NCBI RefSeq assembly: GCF_017654505.1 | Contig: NC_054571.1 | Location: 1,155,376 to 1,219,375 of the forward strand | Length of the DNA stretch: 64,000 nt | From: Polyodon spathula | Lineage: Eukaryota > Chordata > Actinopteri > Acipenseriformes > Polyodontidae | Direction: 5' to 3' | Shown here: positions 1-10,411 of the stretch, piece after piece | Numbering within the stretch: position 1 is the stretch's first letter | Layout: the number at the start of each line of letters is the position of its first letter | Position numbers and translations under genes: made by a program | The notes under the pieces: generated by a model | Database searches by the model: none | What the model was told of the DNA's origin: nothing | What the model saw: only the letters and a program-made list of their open reading frames with translations

Positions 1-299
1 TTTAATTGCTTCACCCACACTTCCTTAAAGGAAAAGAGATTGCAACGGCTCTGTGTTGAGATGTGGTCGTGATGTCCGCCAGTAGCAAGTGGCCTAGGTT
101 TGCCACTCGCAACTTGACAGACCGAATGACTCCTTTGTTTCCCTTGTGGAAGACCGGGGGGAGAATTTGGTGTGAAACTTGAATTCGTATGCAGACATCT
201 GCTGCTGGGATTATGAATGAATCAGAGCGGTCGCGATGCAGTGATCTGAATGTTAATTATCTTTTTTCATTTGATTTTCTTACTCGCGAGAGGTGAGGA
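1..299. other. intergenic, nothing recognised
   Basis: No coding potential, repeat family or RNA gene was recognised in this stretch downstream of the collagen gene. Confidence 0.5.
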
Positions 300-825
300 G
301 GGACTCAGAGACCAGCTCTGGATGTATGACGGCAGGTGTGCTCTATAGATAGAATACCAGACAGGGGCCTGTTCGGTAAGCTGATACCCTACTGGGCTGA
401 CATGGCCGCTCTGACCTTGAGTGTGTTTTACAGAGCACCCTGAACAGCTACTGCATGGTCAAAAGTTTTGACCATCACCCAATAGAATGAACTCGTTTTG
501 AGCTTAACGTTGAATGAAACCTCCTGAATAATGTTACGTAAACACGTTTAATTACATACCGCTCTGTAGTTTTCCACCTGCTTAACGAAAAACTGACAAA
601 AATGGAAAAATGTAACATTTCAAAATATAACATGAAATATTACTGTACTACTGTTATGATTTCCGTTAGATTTTTGCGATGTCATTTTGCAGTTTCTATG
701 ACTACATGATGTTGAATAAAATACCTAAATTACGTTCATGTAGTTTTACATCTTAATCCTAAAATTTTAGGTGATGCAAAACTTGTGACCATGGCTGTAG
801 ATTCAGAAGAATTATATATATATAT
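300..825 (+). repeat. duplicated unit containing a full-length Tc1-like MITE (copy A1 about 445-799)
   Basis: The left part (about 320-410, AATACCAGACAGGGGCC and CTGATACCCTACTGGGCTGAC) recurs at 8715-8780. Positions 445-799 are a MITE with ends like cagctgtggccaaaagttttgcatcacc and its inverse. The flank after its right end (gattca-agaa) is also shared with the 8.9-kb copy, so the whole unit was duplicated. Confidence 0.75.
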
Positions 826-842
826 ATATATGCTTTATTATT

Positions 843-1107
843 CAAAATTATTTTCAAAAACGCTTAAAATGAAGAAGTATAAAGAACCCATTATAGAAGC
901 ATTCAACCCACTTACTTAAGAAATTTGCATGTACCCTTGCATTCTGCATATTTTGTGCATATTTATTCAGCTCCTTGATGTAATTGAACCGCTGTGCTGT
1001 ATCAAGGGCCAGCATTTGTATTTCAGGCATCTAGGTTCACGCTCCTCGTGTGTTCGTTTTCTTTGCCAAATATTCACTCAGCTCCTATTCATCGCTGTCT
1101 TGGTTCA
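843..1107 (-). pseudogene. degraded coding-like relic, copy 1
   Basis: This is about 85% similar by eye to 3300-3622. Read on the minus strand it corresponds to the copy-2 coding frame but has an internal deletion and stop codons, for example TAG in place of TGG after GATGAA. The parent gene or element was not recognised. Confidence 0.45.
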
Positions 1108-1496
1108 TATGGTGTTTTGAAGTGAATCCGTTAATTGCAAATGGCTCAAAACAGCCTCAGTTTTTCGCTTCGCTCAAAGTACAATTGACTAAGAACCAAA
1201 ACCACTGATCCAACAGTGACCTGCTAAGGATTCACATATATGGACAGGAGTTCATTGTGCAAACACTTAGCATTTTTATTTGGTAGATGTTGGGCTTATA
1301 GCAAAATGTAATCACTTTTTGAATATGGCTAATTACTGTAGATTTGTAAGGCAACTTTACAAAAATGAAACTAAGACCAAAAAACTTGCAAGCAAAAAGC
1401 ATCTGAAGAGCTTTTGTGGTAAATGAATGAATGAATTCTTTAGGGTTATATACAAAGTTGCTAACACAGTTTCTAAATAAGCAATAGGAAAAATAG
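1108..1496. other. intergenic, nothing recognised
   Basis: AT-rich unique sequence with no supportable gene or repeat-family match. Confidence 0.4.
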
Positions 1497-1497
1497 A

Positions 1498-1558
<61 letters not shown>

Positions 1559-1597
1559 CAGAGGAGGAGGAGAGTAAAGAGAGGAGATATCTATATA

Positions 1598-1659
<62 letters not shown>
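1497..1659. repeat. (CT)n and (AT)n microsatellites
   Basis: A (CT)n tract at about 1497-1550 is followed by a short purine-rich spacer and an (AT)n tract at about 1587-1659. They create a spurious minus-strand frame rich in Tyr-Ile and Glu-Arg. Confidence 0.95.
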
Positions 1660-1661
<2 letters not shown>

Positions 1662-2115
1662 CTACAGAGAGAGAGAATCAGTACAGACACTCTTGATCTC
1701 CTGTTTAGTTGTAGCTGTCTGGACCATTGTGGCTTTTTATTGTGCTTTCCTTGCATAGTTAGGGGTGTTTTTGTTCTCATTTAGCAGGCACTAGTGACAG
1801 CTTTAGCAGTAAGGGAGCTAGCTGACAAGTAGCTTTTGAAATCCACTCCTCTTGCTGCTGATGCTCTTGTAAACAGGTGCCTGTGAGGATGAGAGCAGTG
1901 TAACACATTGCAGTCTGTAAGTGCACTTCTGTGAAAAGTCTTGGGATCCTCTCATAAACAGTATAATAAGCACTATCTAACTGCAGTGCCAGCCAGCCAC
2001 TGCATTACAGTATCACAGATACGGGAAAACTTCTAGAAATGGTAGCGCACTGTCTGCTTCTGATGGTACAGTGATACTGCAATGATTAACTAATGCGCAC
2101 GAACCAAACCTTTAC
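1660..2115. other. intergenic, nothing recognised
   Basis: No coding or repeat-family signal was found. Confidence 0.4.
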
Positions 2116-2117
2116 CA

Positions 2118-2278
2118 CTGTAGTTTTTGTAGTTTTCCCATGCTTTTCCTGTGTATATACAATGCATTTACCCTATAGTTTATCATGGTCTTTACAATGC
2201 TTGCTTATGCTTTACCATGCTTTCAATGTGCTTTATGACACTTTGCTGTGCTTTTACTATAGGAAGCTTTTGTAAGGG
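2118..2278 (+). mobile_element. family B MITE-like element, copy 1 (partial)
   Basis: The sequence is rich in GCTTTACCATGCTTT and closes with ACTATAGGAAGCTTTTGTAAGGG, matching the 3' terminal inverted repeat of this family. The same arrangement recurs at 13.0, 32.7, 38.0 (minus), 41.9 and 42.6 kb. Confidence 0.65.
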
Positions 2279-2750
2279 AATGCACACTGCTTCCCCTATG
2301 TACTGTGATTCCAGACCGCAGTCAGAGTGAGATATCAATGTGAGAAACGGCCGTAGTGCTACTAGGGGAACTTTTTTTAAGTGGACGCAGACTGTAATGT
2401 ATTGACCTAGCTGGTTATTTTTCATTATTTTATAATCAGGGCACCCTGTTCCAACATTTTAGATTTTCAAACACTCCACCCACCTTCCTCTACTGCTTGT
2501 ATTGACCCCCCCCCCCACTGCCCGCCAGACACAAACATCAAGAACTGTACTTGACTTTTAATTAGAAATATATATATAATACAAGTAAGAAATGCACAAA
2601 TGTCTACACAAAACAAACCGTGCACTGGGGAATGGAACTGCATTTTAACAAAGAAAATAACATGATTTTGGTCAACTTCCCCCTGAAACGAAGCGGAGGC
2701 GATAGCGAAGTCATTGTGTGCGTTCCTTCTCAGTGTGACACTCGAAGAGT

Positions 2751-2793
2751 ACCCCCCCCGCCCCCCCACCCCCACCCCCCCCCCACCCCTCCC
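2751..2793. repeat. C-rich low-complexity tract
   Basis: Runs of C interrupted by A, G or T extend over about 43 nt. A shorter C8 run lies near 2510. Confidence 0.9.
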
Positions 2794-2919
2794 GAGACAG
2801 ATTGCGTCTTAATTAGCAGCGCTATTTCAGTTTTTTTGCTGTAATATCTTGTATTTCACCTGCACTCATATCTTACCCTGATGTAACTATCAGCACTGTT
2901 ATCTACTCTTGAACTGCCT

Positions 2920-3062
2920 CAATATCAAATGTGTTTTGAGTTTGCTGTTATTAGGACTGTGTTTTGCATCTTGCTCTTAAATGTACTGTAATTGTTGATA
3001 TGTAGTTTTTGCATACAACTGTAAGTCACCCTGCTAAGAAAAAAAACAATTAAATAATAAAA
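2920..3062 (+). repeat. SINE 3' tail (partial)
   Basis: The block tgttgatatgtagtttttgcatacaactgtaagtcacc ending in aattaaataataaaa matches the tail at 62.78-62.90 kb and resembles the TGTAAGTCGCCCTGG..AAATAA tail of fish tRNA-derived SINEs. Confidence 0.6.
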
Positions 3063-3271
3063 CTAATATGAACGACAAAACATATATTGGTAGCAACTAG
3101 ACATGTACTCATCAGCCACTAACCATAGTGCTCTACACTGTTGTCACTTCCCATACTGTATAAATCTGACTGTCTGAATCTCGGGGTGGAATTTGAAAAA
3201 TGAGTTTGACACCGACAGCATCTCAAAGCAGCCCTGAATTTGAGACAGGGAGAGCGTTAGTAAAACAAACT

Positions 3272-3291
3272 TTAAAAAAAAAAAAAAAAAA
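3272..3291. repeat. poly-A run
   Basis: About 18-20 A residues lie directly beside the second coding-like relic. Confidence 0.9.
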
Positions 3292-3299
3292 AGCTTTAG

Positions 3300-3622
3300 T
3301 GCTCAAAATGATTTTAAAAAACGCTTAAAATGAAGGAGAAGTATAAGGAACCCATTATAGAAGCGTTCAACCCCATTTGCTTAAGAAATCAGTAAAGGCA
3401 TTTGTAGGCTGAACTGCACGTACCCTTGCAGGAAATTTCTTGAAGGGAGAGAGCTGTGCATTCTGCTTATTGTCTGCGTATTTATTCAGCTCCTCGATGT
3501 AATTGAACCGCTGTACTGTATCAAGGGCCAGCATTTGTATTTCAAGCATCTAGGTTCTCGCTCCTTGTGTGTTCGTTTTCTTTGCCAAATATTCACTCAG
3601 CTCCCATTCATCGCTGTCAAGC
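3300..3622 (-). pseudogene. degraded coding-like relic, copy 2
   Basis: On the minus strand the frame runs DSDEWELSEYLAKKTNTQG, a TAG stop, then MLEIQMLALDTVQRFNYIEE and LNKYADNKQNAQLSPFKKFP. It looks like a once-coding helical segment. The poly-A run at 3272-3291 lies at the 3' side on the plus strand, opposite to a processed transcript tail. The protein family was not recognised. Confidence 0.5.
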
Positions 3623-5705
3623 CTCTCCTTGTCATCAACCCTCGTTGTCTCATTAAGGCAGCAGTGTGCGCAGCAGCCTGCCATGATCGTCAAACATCAG
3701 AAGTATTATGATTATGAAGAGGCTCTGCCTTGATTATAGAAGCAGGGCATCAGCAGGAACAAATGCTTCAGCCCAGAAAGTGCTCAGTAGTTTAGATTTC
3801 TTGTGGGCACTGGTCGAGGCTCAATGTTAGTGCTCCAATAAGGTGAGACACAGGCATGGTGGAGACAGGCGCTGTGCTATTCTGCTTCCCAGCTTCCCAG
3901 GCATCGAGAGAGAGAGACGGAGGGAGTGGAGGGGTTCAGCCAAATAAAGCAGAGGATTAAAGAATACCAAACCGATTGAAGGGTTTAATAACCACATCTT
4001 TAAAACAAATCTATTCCCTCTCATTTAAACACATCGCACGTCATTGTGCAGCAGCTAGAAAAGGTGAAGGCTGTTTATCATGCCACAAACTAACGGCCAC
4101 CTTACTTGCAGTGGGTAGTCCAAGGTTAGTCCTAATCAGGGTCTGTGAAACTGTACATGTCCGAACAGATGCTGAAATCAGGCGATTTGCTACAGTAATT
4201 CAATGAGTAGCTTCTGCAGCTACTGTGTCAGATCAACAAGTCCGTTCGCATCTCTGTCCCGCAGCTCTGCAATAGGGAAAAGTGTGTTTGAAAACAAACA
4301 GTGGGGGTACTAGTAGTTTTTTTTTTGATGCCATGGTAACTACTGCACACTCACTTATTTCTGTTTAAATCAATGAATGTGTTTGTGATGTCATTTACTA
4401 CATAGTTAATGATGTAAAGTGGTTCCTTTCTATTGAAACCTTCAAGCATGGAGTCTGTTTGGGAATTCATTTTCCTTTATTCCTTCCACACTCTACGTTT
4501 ATTTCTTCTAAAACTACAAATTGTATCTAACCGAACAAAGAGCACACGCACACACAGACACCAAAATGATTTTGCACACATCTCCTGCGACTGCCTTGTT
4601 AACGCAATTCTGACAGACCAATTCAGGCAAACGAAAAGGAAACGGCATGCACAGTAGTGAAAGCTTTGGGGAGTGATCACTGATGTTAAGAAAAAAAGTC
4701 CACAGGGAAAGGAGGTCGCTTTTTTCCCCTCCCAACACCTTTAATTGAAGAACACATTTACACCATTTGGCAAGCAGTAAAAGAGAAAGAGGCTCACTCT
4801 AACTCAATGCCATTTTCAATTAACTTCTTAACATCTGGGTGGGAATCGCAAGTTTGCGCACTGAAGAGAGTCACGCTTCCTAATGTTGTAGCTGAGCTGA
4901 GTTAGAGTACCACAATAGTTAGGGGCTTAACTGGCTTCCTCTCAGTCCCAAAGCAAGCACCTTAACCCCCTTACAAAGGTGTGCCCTCTACACTGTCCCA
5001 CTTGCTCGAGACTGCATTATCTATACCAGCGGTGCTTCACAAGGGGGACTGGATTTCCAAAGCTCAGAATCAGGACCCGGATTCAAAATAGTTTTACAAC
5101 TGTGACAATTTTTAAACATGCTTCTTATTTGTGCTTTTAACATCTGTCACTAACAAACTAACAAAAAAAAAAAAGAACAAAAAAACCTTTTGACTGCTGC
5201 ACAGCCACTGAACCGTCTCTCTCATGTTCTTGGCAAAGTTTAACTAGACGTTACAATCATATATTCGTGGTTGTTTTACCATTCAGTTCTTCCAGTTTGT
5301 TCATACTTTTAGTATAGCAACCTGTCTGAAAGATATTCTGGAATCATATTTGAATAGGATTGTTTATGTAGTTAATGGAAGCAGTGCTGTCTGGCGATGT
5401 CGCGAACCGGAACTTTAAATTTTGGGGAAACAATATGCGGATGACGGGCCTGTTAATGCCAAAAGGGACGGTACTGGTCCTGCTTCATATAACTAAGCAC
5501 TGATACATAGCCAGTCAATAATGTGTTAATTCAATCGAAATACAGCTAAACTGACTCCATTTACTGCATGAACTTGTAAATGCCCCACATGCTTGCATTT
5601 TCCTTCCTTGTGATAAGCGGCAAGTGGCAGAAGAAACCGCCATGCCCGATTCTTATCAATCGCTGGCTTTATGACATCCCCAGTCCCCAACAATAACACT
5701 GAACT
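3623..5705. other. intergenic downstream region, nothing recognised
   Basis: Two kilobases with no supportable gene, RNA or repeat-family match. Only short homopolymers (for example near 4316-4327 and 5163-5174) stand out. Confidence 0.5.
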
Positions 5706-7565
5706 TTTAATAAAGATTATTTTTATTTAAATTTTGTACAAATACATGTTTTTATTCAAGTGACAGCTTTAAATGAAGCACTGTACAGTATATAAAATTG
5801 GTACCATGGATACGCTATACAATGGAAAGCAAGCACAGAAAAACTGGGAGAGCCGGGCTGAGCTGGGAATAGAAGTGGAACAGTGCCTTATGATTACAGA
5901 CATCATCTTCTGCAGCTCACAGCGCAACACATATCAAGATGTGCAATAAGGCTTTTAACAGTTTACTCAAGGATATTTCAACCCACAGTCGCACCTCAAT
6001 AAACACCTATGCATTTATCAGGTGTCTCATAAATTCATTATTCAAGGCGGGTGGAATCTGCACAGTGGTTATGCATATTTCATAACAGGTCATGTGTCCA
6101 GGTTCTGCATCAATGAGTAGTTTCACCTCTTCAGTGCAGGTAGTTAAAAGGCACATTACAGTAACAGCAAATCTCAGTATGGCAAATCAATCCAAGCTCC
6201 AGAAACTGACCTAGCCAAAAACAGCAGTGCTTGCGCCATGCACTGACTAAATGGCAGAGCAGTTAATATTATTATGCACAATGCTTGCATTGTATTTAAT
6301 GATTGCTGCATCAACAGCAGGGTCTGTTGGAGACAATGTGCTTGGCATGGCATGGTCCTGCACTTAGTTGGTCAACTTACGAAATTAGTAGTCTACAACA
6401 AATTTAGCAGCCCAACCATAGACTGCGTCACACATATCAAATGCAAGTACGATATTTAATAATGCCAGCACAATATTAATAACTATGTACACACATAGGC
6501 TTGGTTTTCACTTAACATGAAGCATCAATAACATTGGTAGGGTGAAGCACTTTGAGGTAAGGTCCAACACGGCTTTCTCAATTGACAAAACACAAAAGCA
6601 GTGACACAGAAAACCGAAGGAGAAGAGGATCGTGAAATTTCCGAGTTCGCTTCTTTTGAACCTCCTCTCCGACTGGCTTTTGTAAAATAATAAAAAAAAA
6701 TAAAAAAAAATAAAAAGAAACACACTGTTATTCCAATGCTCAAAAAACGTTATTTTATCAAAAAAAGGAAAAAAAATTAGCACCATTGTTGAGGAAAAAT
6801 AACAAAACCCCCGAAAAATGAACAACTTGATATTTAAAGTACAGTACAAACAGACCCATGAAGCAACATGAAACTACATTTTCCCTTTTTTTAAAAAAAC
6901 AGGAGACCAATGTACAACCTAGGCATCATATTCAGCGACGGTACCAGCTTGCAAAATTGGAATCGCTTCAATTCCTGATTGGATAATACACCCTAGACAC
7001 CTGGGCCAATCGGATTGCTCGATTCTGTGGTTCGCCCAAGCTGCGTAGGAAATCTGTGCAGGGATTGCATTGCAACACAAACGTTTGCAATAGTGTACAG
7101 TGTGTAGCCCTCTGGATGTACCTTAAACACACAAAAAGCATTTGCTCCACAGTAAAGTTAACACTATTCATTTCCAAAAAAAACCAAAAAACTGAGGAGC
7201 AAAAAAACTTCTACGTGGAATAAGCGGCTAACATGGACCATTGGCGTCTGTTTGAGTTTCCCATTAAGGAAGGCCTTTAGATCACAAGGCAGCAGACATT
7301 GTCCAATCACATCATTTCTTCAAGGCACGAATTTAAGGAAGCTTGTTTGGTTGTTCCAAGTCACATGACAACAACCTCGCTGGGGTGACAGCTTTTGTAT
7401 TTGGGAATTAAAAAAAAAAAAAACATGAACCACAAACCCACCACAAATTAAAAAAAAAAAAAAGCAATCAAATAAAAATATCGATATATAAATACTGTAT
7501 TGCTTGAGGCAATCGCGGAACAGAACAGTTTTTTTGTTTGTTTGTTTCTTTTCCTTTTCTTCGGT
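5706..7565 (-). other. col5a3: probable 3' UTR of col5a3
   Basis: The 1.86-kb stretch after the stop codon contains no further exon and ends at clustered AATAAA signals followed on the minus strand by a GT-rich stretch. It holds A/T homopolymers near 6690-6780, 7409-7421 and 7450-7462, and no repeat family seen elsewhere in the window. Extent is inferred, with no transcript evidence. Confidence 0.6.
5722..5727 (-). terminator. polyadenylation signal AATAAA (main candidate)
   Basis: TTTATT on the plus strand reads AATAAA on the minus strand. A second copy lies at 5751-5756. The downstream minus-strand sequence near 5688-5705 is GT-rich (gtgttattgttgggg), so cleavage would fall around 5700-5712. 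Confidence 0.6.
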
Positions 7566-7712
7566 TTAGCCGTTGAAGCACACGGGCCCGACCTCAAACC
7601 CGAACTTCTGGCTCGACTGCCCGAAATCTGAAACCGCCACGTCTTTGATGGGAAGCACCTCAACTTTCACAGAGTCGATTTCCAGAATCGTTTTTTCGTT
7701 ACTTTTCCGTGA
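7566..7712 (-). CDS. col5a3: exon 53 (COLFI C-terminus and stop; residues 1216-1263)
   Basis: The 147-bp coding part begins [20 protein letters not shown], continues [18 protein letters not shown] and ends [10 protein letters not shown] followed by TAA at 7566-7568. KTxLEI..LPIx[17 protein letters not shown] is the COLFI C-terminus of type V/XI chains, with cysteine 8 in place. The acceptor is tttgtag. The 147-bp length is the family norm for the last exon. Confidence 0.97.
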   Translation of the reverse strand, partial: SRKSNEKTILEIDSVKVEVLPIKDVAVSDFGQSSQKFGFEVGPVCFNG

Positions 7713-7904
7713 CTACAAAGAAAAGAAAAGAAAACAAACAAATAACTAAATAGGTTTGTTGTTCTCAACAAAAATCTGTAGATTGTACTCTGCTAAACAA
7801 AAATGAAACAAAACAAAACCCCCCAAAAAAAAACAACATCACAGAATTAAGTAAGACTGACACCGGTAGGCCAGGGATTGGATCGACTTGGGGACTGTAC
7901 TACC

Positions 7905-8215
7905 CACCACCCCCTGAGGAGAAAGAGTGCTCCCTCCAGTCCAGGGCAGGCTTGAGGCATGGAGACTCAACTGCTCCCTCCCTCACTCCCCTAAAAGAGA
8001 AAGGGTGCCCCCTCCAATCCAAGGCAGGCTTGAGGCATGGAGACTCAACTGCTCCCTCCCTCACCCCCCCTAAAAGAGAATGGGTGCTCCATCCAGTCCA
8101 GGGCAGGCTTGAGGCACAGAGACTGAACTGCTCCCTCCCTCCCTCACCCCCTAAGAGAAAGGGTGCTCCCTCCAGTCCAGGGCAGGCTTGAGGCATGGAG
8201 ACTGAACTACCCCCT
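7905..8215. repeat. 78-79 bp minisatellite, about 4 copies, in the last intron
   Basis: Units starting gaaagagtgctccctccagtcc recur at about 7921, 7999, 8078 and 8157. The core is CCAGGGCAGGCTTGAGGCATGGAGACT followed by a CTCCCTCCCTCA stretch. Open frames on both strands here are artefacts of the repeat. Confidence 0.9.
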
Positions 8216-8365
8216 CCCTGTGCTACCCCTGCTTTTTGGATATCCAGAGAGGACTCCTCTCTCTCTATCTCGGTCTCTAGCGTTGCCAATTCAGAACCCT
8301 TCTATAAGCTAAAACAGGGGACAGCACCAACAGGAGAACGTGCTGGAACCAAAGAGTGTAAGCTT

Positions 8366-8367
8366 GC
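8366..8367 (-). other. non-canonical GC splice donor of the last intron
   Basis: The minus strand reads GAG|GCAAGC, which agrees with the AG|GCAAGT consensus of GC-AG introns. The partner acceptor is tttgtag|TCA at 7713-7714. The frame on both sides is fixed by the conserved DGC and LEI..LPI residues. Confidence 0.85.
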
Positions 8368-8601
8368 CTCACAGCCGTCGTAGAGTGCCCTCATGAAGGG
8401 CGTCTTGGCATAGGACAGCTCCTCGTCGTTGGCCCCCAGGAAGCGCAGGGACTTGTCGTGGCTGTTGGAGGTAGAGTCATACCAGCCGATGGATTTCTGG
8501 CAGTTGTAGGTGAAGGTCTGGCGTGCCGTGGCGCTCAGCAGTTTCAGGAAGGTCATCTGGACCACCTGGACCGGATTCCCGTCAGAGTCGATGTAGTAGA
8601 A
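8368..8601 (-). CDS. col5a3: exon 52 (COLFI; residues 1138-1215), apparent GC donor
   Basis: The 234-bp exon begins [20 protein letters not shown], continues [14 protein letters not shown] and [18 protein letters not shown], and ends ALYDGCE. Cysteines 6 and 7 are present. The family NxT sequon just before cysteine 6 is changed to TFT. The acceptor is ctccag. The coding frame requires the exon to end at GAG|gcaagctt, a GC donor with otherwise ideal context. The only nearby GT would cut before the conserved cysteine and break the frame with exon 53. Confidence 0.93.
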
Positions 8602-8689
8602 CTGGAGACAGGAAACAGAAGTTCAAAAAGCACGGCAACAAATTAAGGGTAAAGGCATATGGGTGTCTCTGCTTATGAGAGACCCATCA

Positions 8690-8962
8690 CGATATACAGC
8701 TAATGTATAATGGCAGGTGTACTCCTTTCTGTAGAATACCAGACAAGGGTTTGTTCAATACAAGCTGATACCCTACTGGGCTGACTGACTACTATTATGG
8801 CTTCCGGTAGATTTGTGCAATATCATTTTGTAGTTTCTCTGATTACATGATATTAAATAAAATACCTAAATTACGTTCATGTAGTTTTACATCTCAATCC
8901 TAAAATTCTAGGTGATGCAAAACTTGTGGCCACGGCTGTAGATTCACAAGAATCCAAAATGT
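8690..8962 (+). repeat. second copy of the 300-825 unit, MITE A2 truncated
   Basis: The lead block (about 8710-8780) matches 320-410. The MITE's first half is missing and its right half (8790-8940) is intact through gatgcaaaacttgtggccacggctgta and the shared flank gattcacaagaat. Confidence 0.75.
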
Positions 8963-9180
8963 AGTTTGAATCTGTGCATGAAACGGTCAGATTCGTGCCT
9001 ACAGGAAGGTTCCAGCAAACAAGGACATTGTGCCAACAGCAGAAGAACATCTCCTGCAAGTGACATGGATTGCATGCAGTGCCCAGCTTTTGTAAACGCC
9101 TGTGGTGCAACCTCGATACTTGATCACGTGGGAAGTGGTATTTCTGTGCGAGTTTATTTCTCAGGCTCACTGCTGCTTAC

Positions 9181-9249
9181 CTTTTTACCGCGTTTAAAAT
9201 CACTAAACCAGCTTCCTTGCTTCTCTTTGTTCCACGAGGCGAGCTTAAC
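9181..9249 (-). CDS. col5a3: exon 51 (COLFI, 69-bp exon 64 equivalent; residues 1115-1137)
   Basis: The 69-bp exon (23 codons) begins VKLASWNKEKQGSWFSDFKR and ends GKK. The acceptor is gaacag and the donor gtaagcag. In COL5A1 this position is occupied by mutually exclusive 69-bp exons 64A and 64B. Only one copy was seen here, and its VKLASW start is the alpha-3(V)-like form. Confidence 0.95.
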
Positions 9250-10057
9250 CTGTTCAAGAAAGGGAGGAAGCACACGGTTAACAGCTTGAACGAGATGCGG
9301 GAAGTATTAGCAACCACGCAGCATGTAGAACAGCGTGTTGTAACGCATGCCTGCGCATCATCGAAAACAGAGAAATGGGTTCCGAGATTAAAACCTGTAT
9401 TTGCTTTTTGTAAATAAAATAGGCACGTGCTAATTCTCGTCGTTTTTGTGCAACCTAAAGAAACAGCCTCTTCGTTATGCCAGAACTCACACACAAGTCC
9501 AAATCAAGATATATCCAAGAACCTGGACAAAGGAATGTCTTTATCAGGTTTCTTCACAATTGGGTTACCGGTTCTCAAGATATTACAAAAACAATAACAC
9601 ATATTAGCATCAGGGGTGTAATGATTTGGGATCCTTTCTTTACGCGGTGTTTAGTGTCGTAATAGAGCTGTGTATCGCTTGCATCGTGATACAAGACCAA
9701 ACACAACAGAGCTCACTGTAGGTCACCAAGCCGTTGTTGAATGAAGAATAAGTGCACTTTATAGTTTGTATGGATACATACTCTATCTCGTTACATTTTT
9801 GTCTTTTAACAAAATGGTCCATCTTTAAAATGACCATTTGACCTTGCAGTGCATCATACAAGTAGCCCATCAGGAATGCTGCATGTATCGTGATGCATGT
9901 TGCATCGCAATCTGCTTGTCGTGATACGTGTCATATTGTGACATTGGTGTCTCGTTACGCCGCTAATTGGAACAGTGTTGGGATGCATTGGGACTGGGTT
10001 GTTATTTAAAGACAGTCTGTTTCAATGGGAACGCATGCAGCACTGCCGTTTACTTAC

Positions 10058-10170
10058 AGCTTCCGATTTCTTGTCTGGGAAGAGACAGGTTTCTCCTTCC
10101 GCAGTGAAGTTGCAGAACACCTTGAAGGAATCTCTGTGGCATCCTTGGTTTGGATCAATCCAGTAATCTC
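10058..10170 (-). CDS. col5a3: exon 50 (COLFI; residues 1077-1114)
   Basis: The 113-bp exon starts in phase 1 and completes the split Gly codon. It reads (G)[18 protein letters not shown], then [10 protein letters not shown] and [17 protein letters not shown] carries the calcium-site residues and the third cysteine; cysteines 4 and 5 follow. NFT is a conserved N-glycosylation sequon. The acceptor is cacag and the donor gtaagtaa. Confidence 0.96.
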
Positions 10171-10411
10171 CTGTGAAATCAGCCAATACAGGAGTTTAGG
10201 GATCAGAGGATAACATTTGTTAAGCAGAGTCGTAAAACATCCCGAAGACCTCAATTTGCAATGAATTACTGATCCACCCGCTTCAAAAACCTAATGACAA
10301 ACTATTAGCACAACACAAGAGTTACATACAGGTGCAGGGGAAGGCATCAGTGCTGAGGACTGCTTTTGCAGTATAGATGAGAGAACTCAAAACAGCATGC
10401 TTGTAAACTAA

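Noticed and set aside
1232..1780. Minus-strand frame of 182 codons rich in Tyr-Ile and Glu-Arg
   Set aside because: It is built mainly from (AT)n and (CT)n repeats, with no family motif.
7900..8289. Open frames on both strands at 7.9-8.3 kb
   Set aside because: They arise from the 78-bp minisatellite in the last intron.
8362..8376. Canonical GT donor (T|gtgagg) for exon 52
   Set aside because: It would cut inside the codon for the conserved seventh cysteine and put exon 53, whose frame is certain, out of phase.
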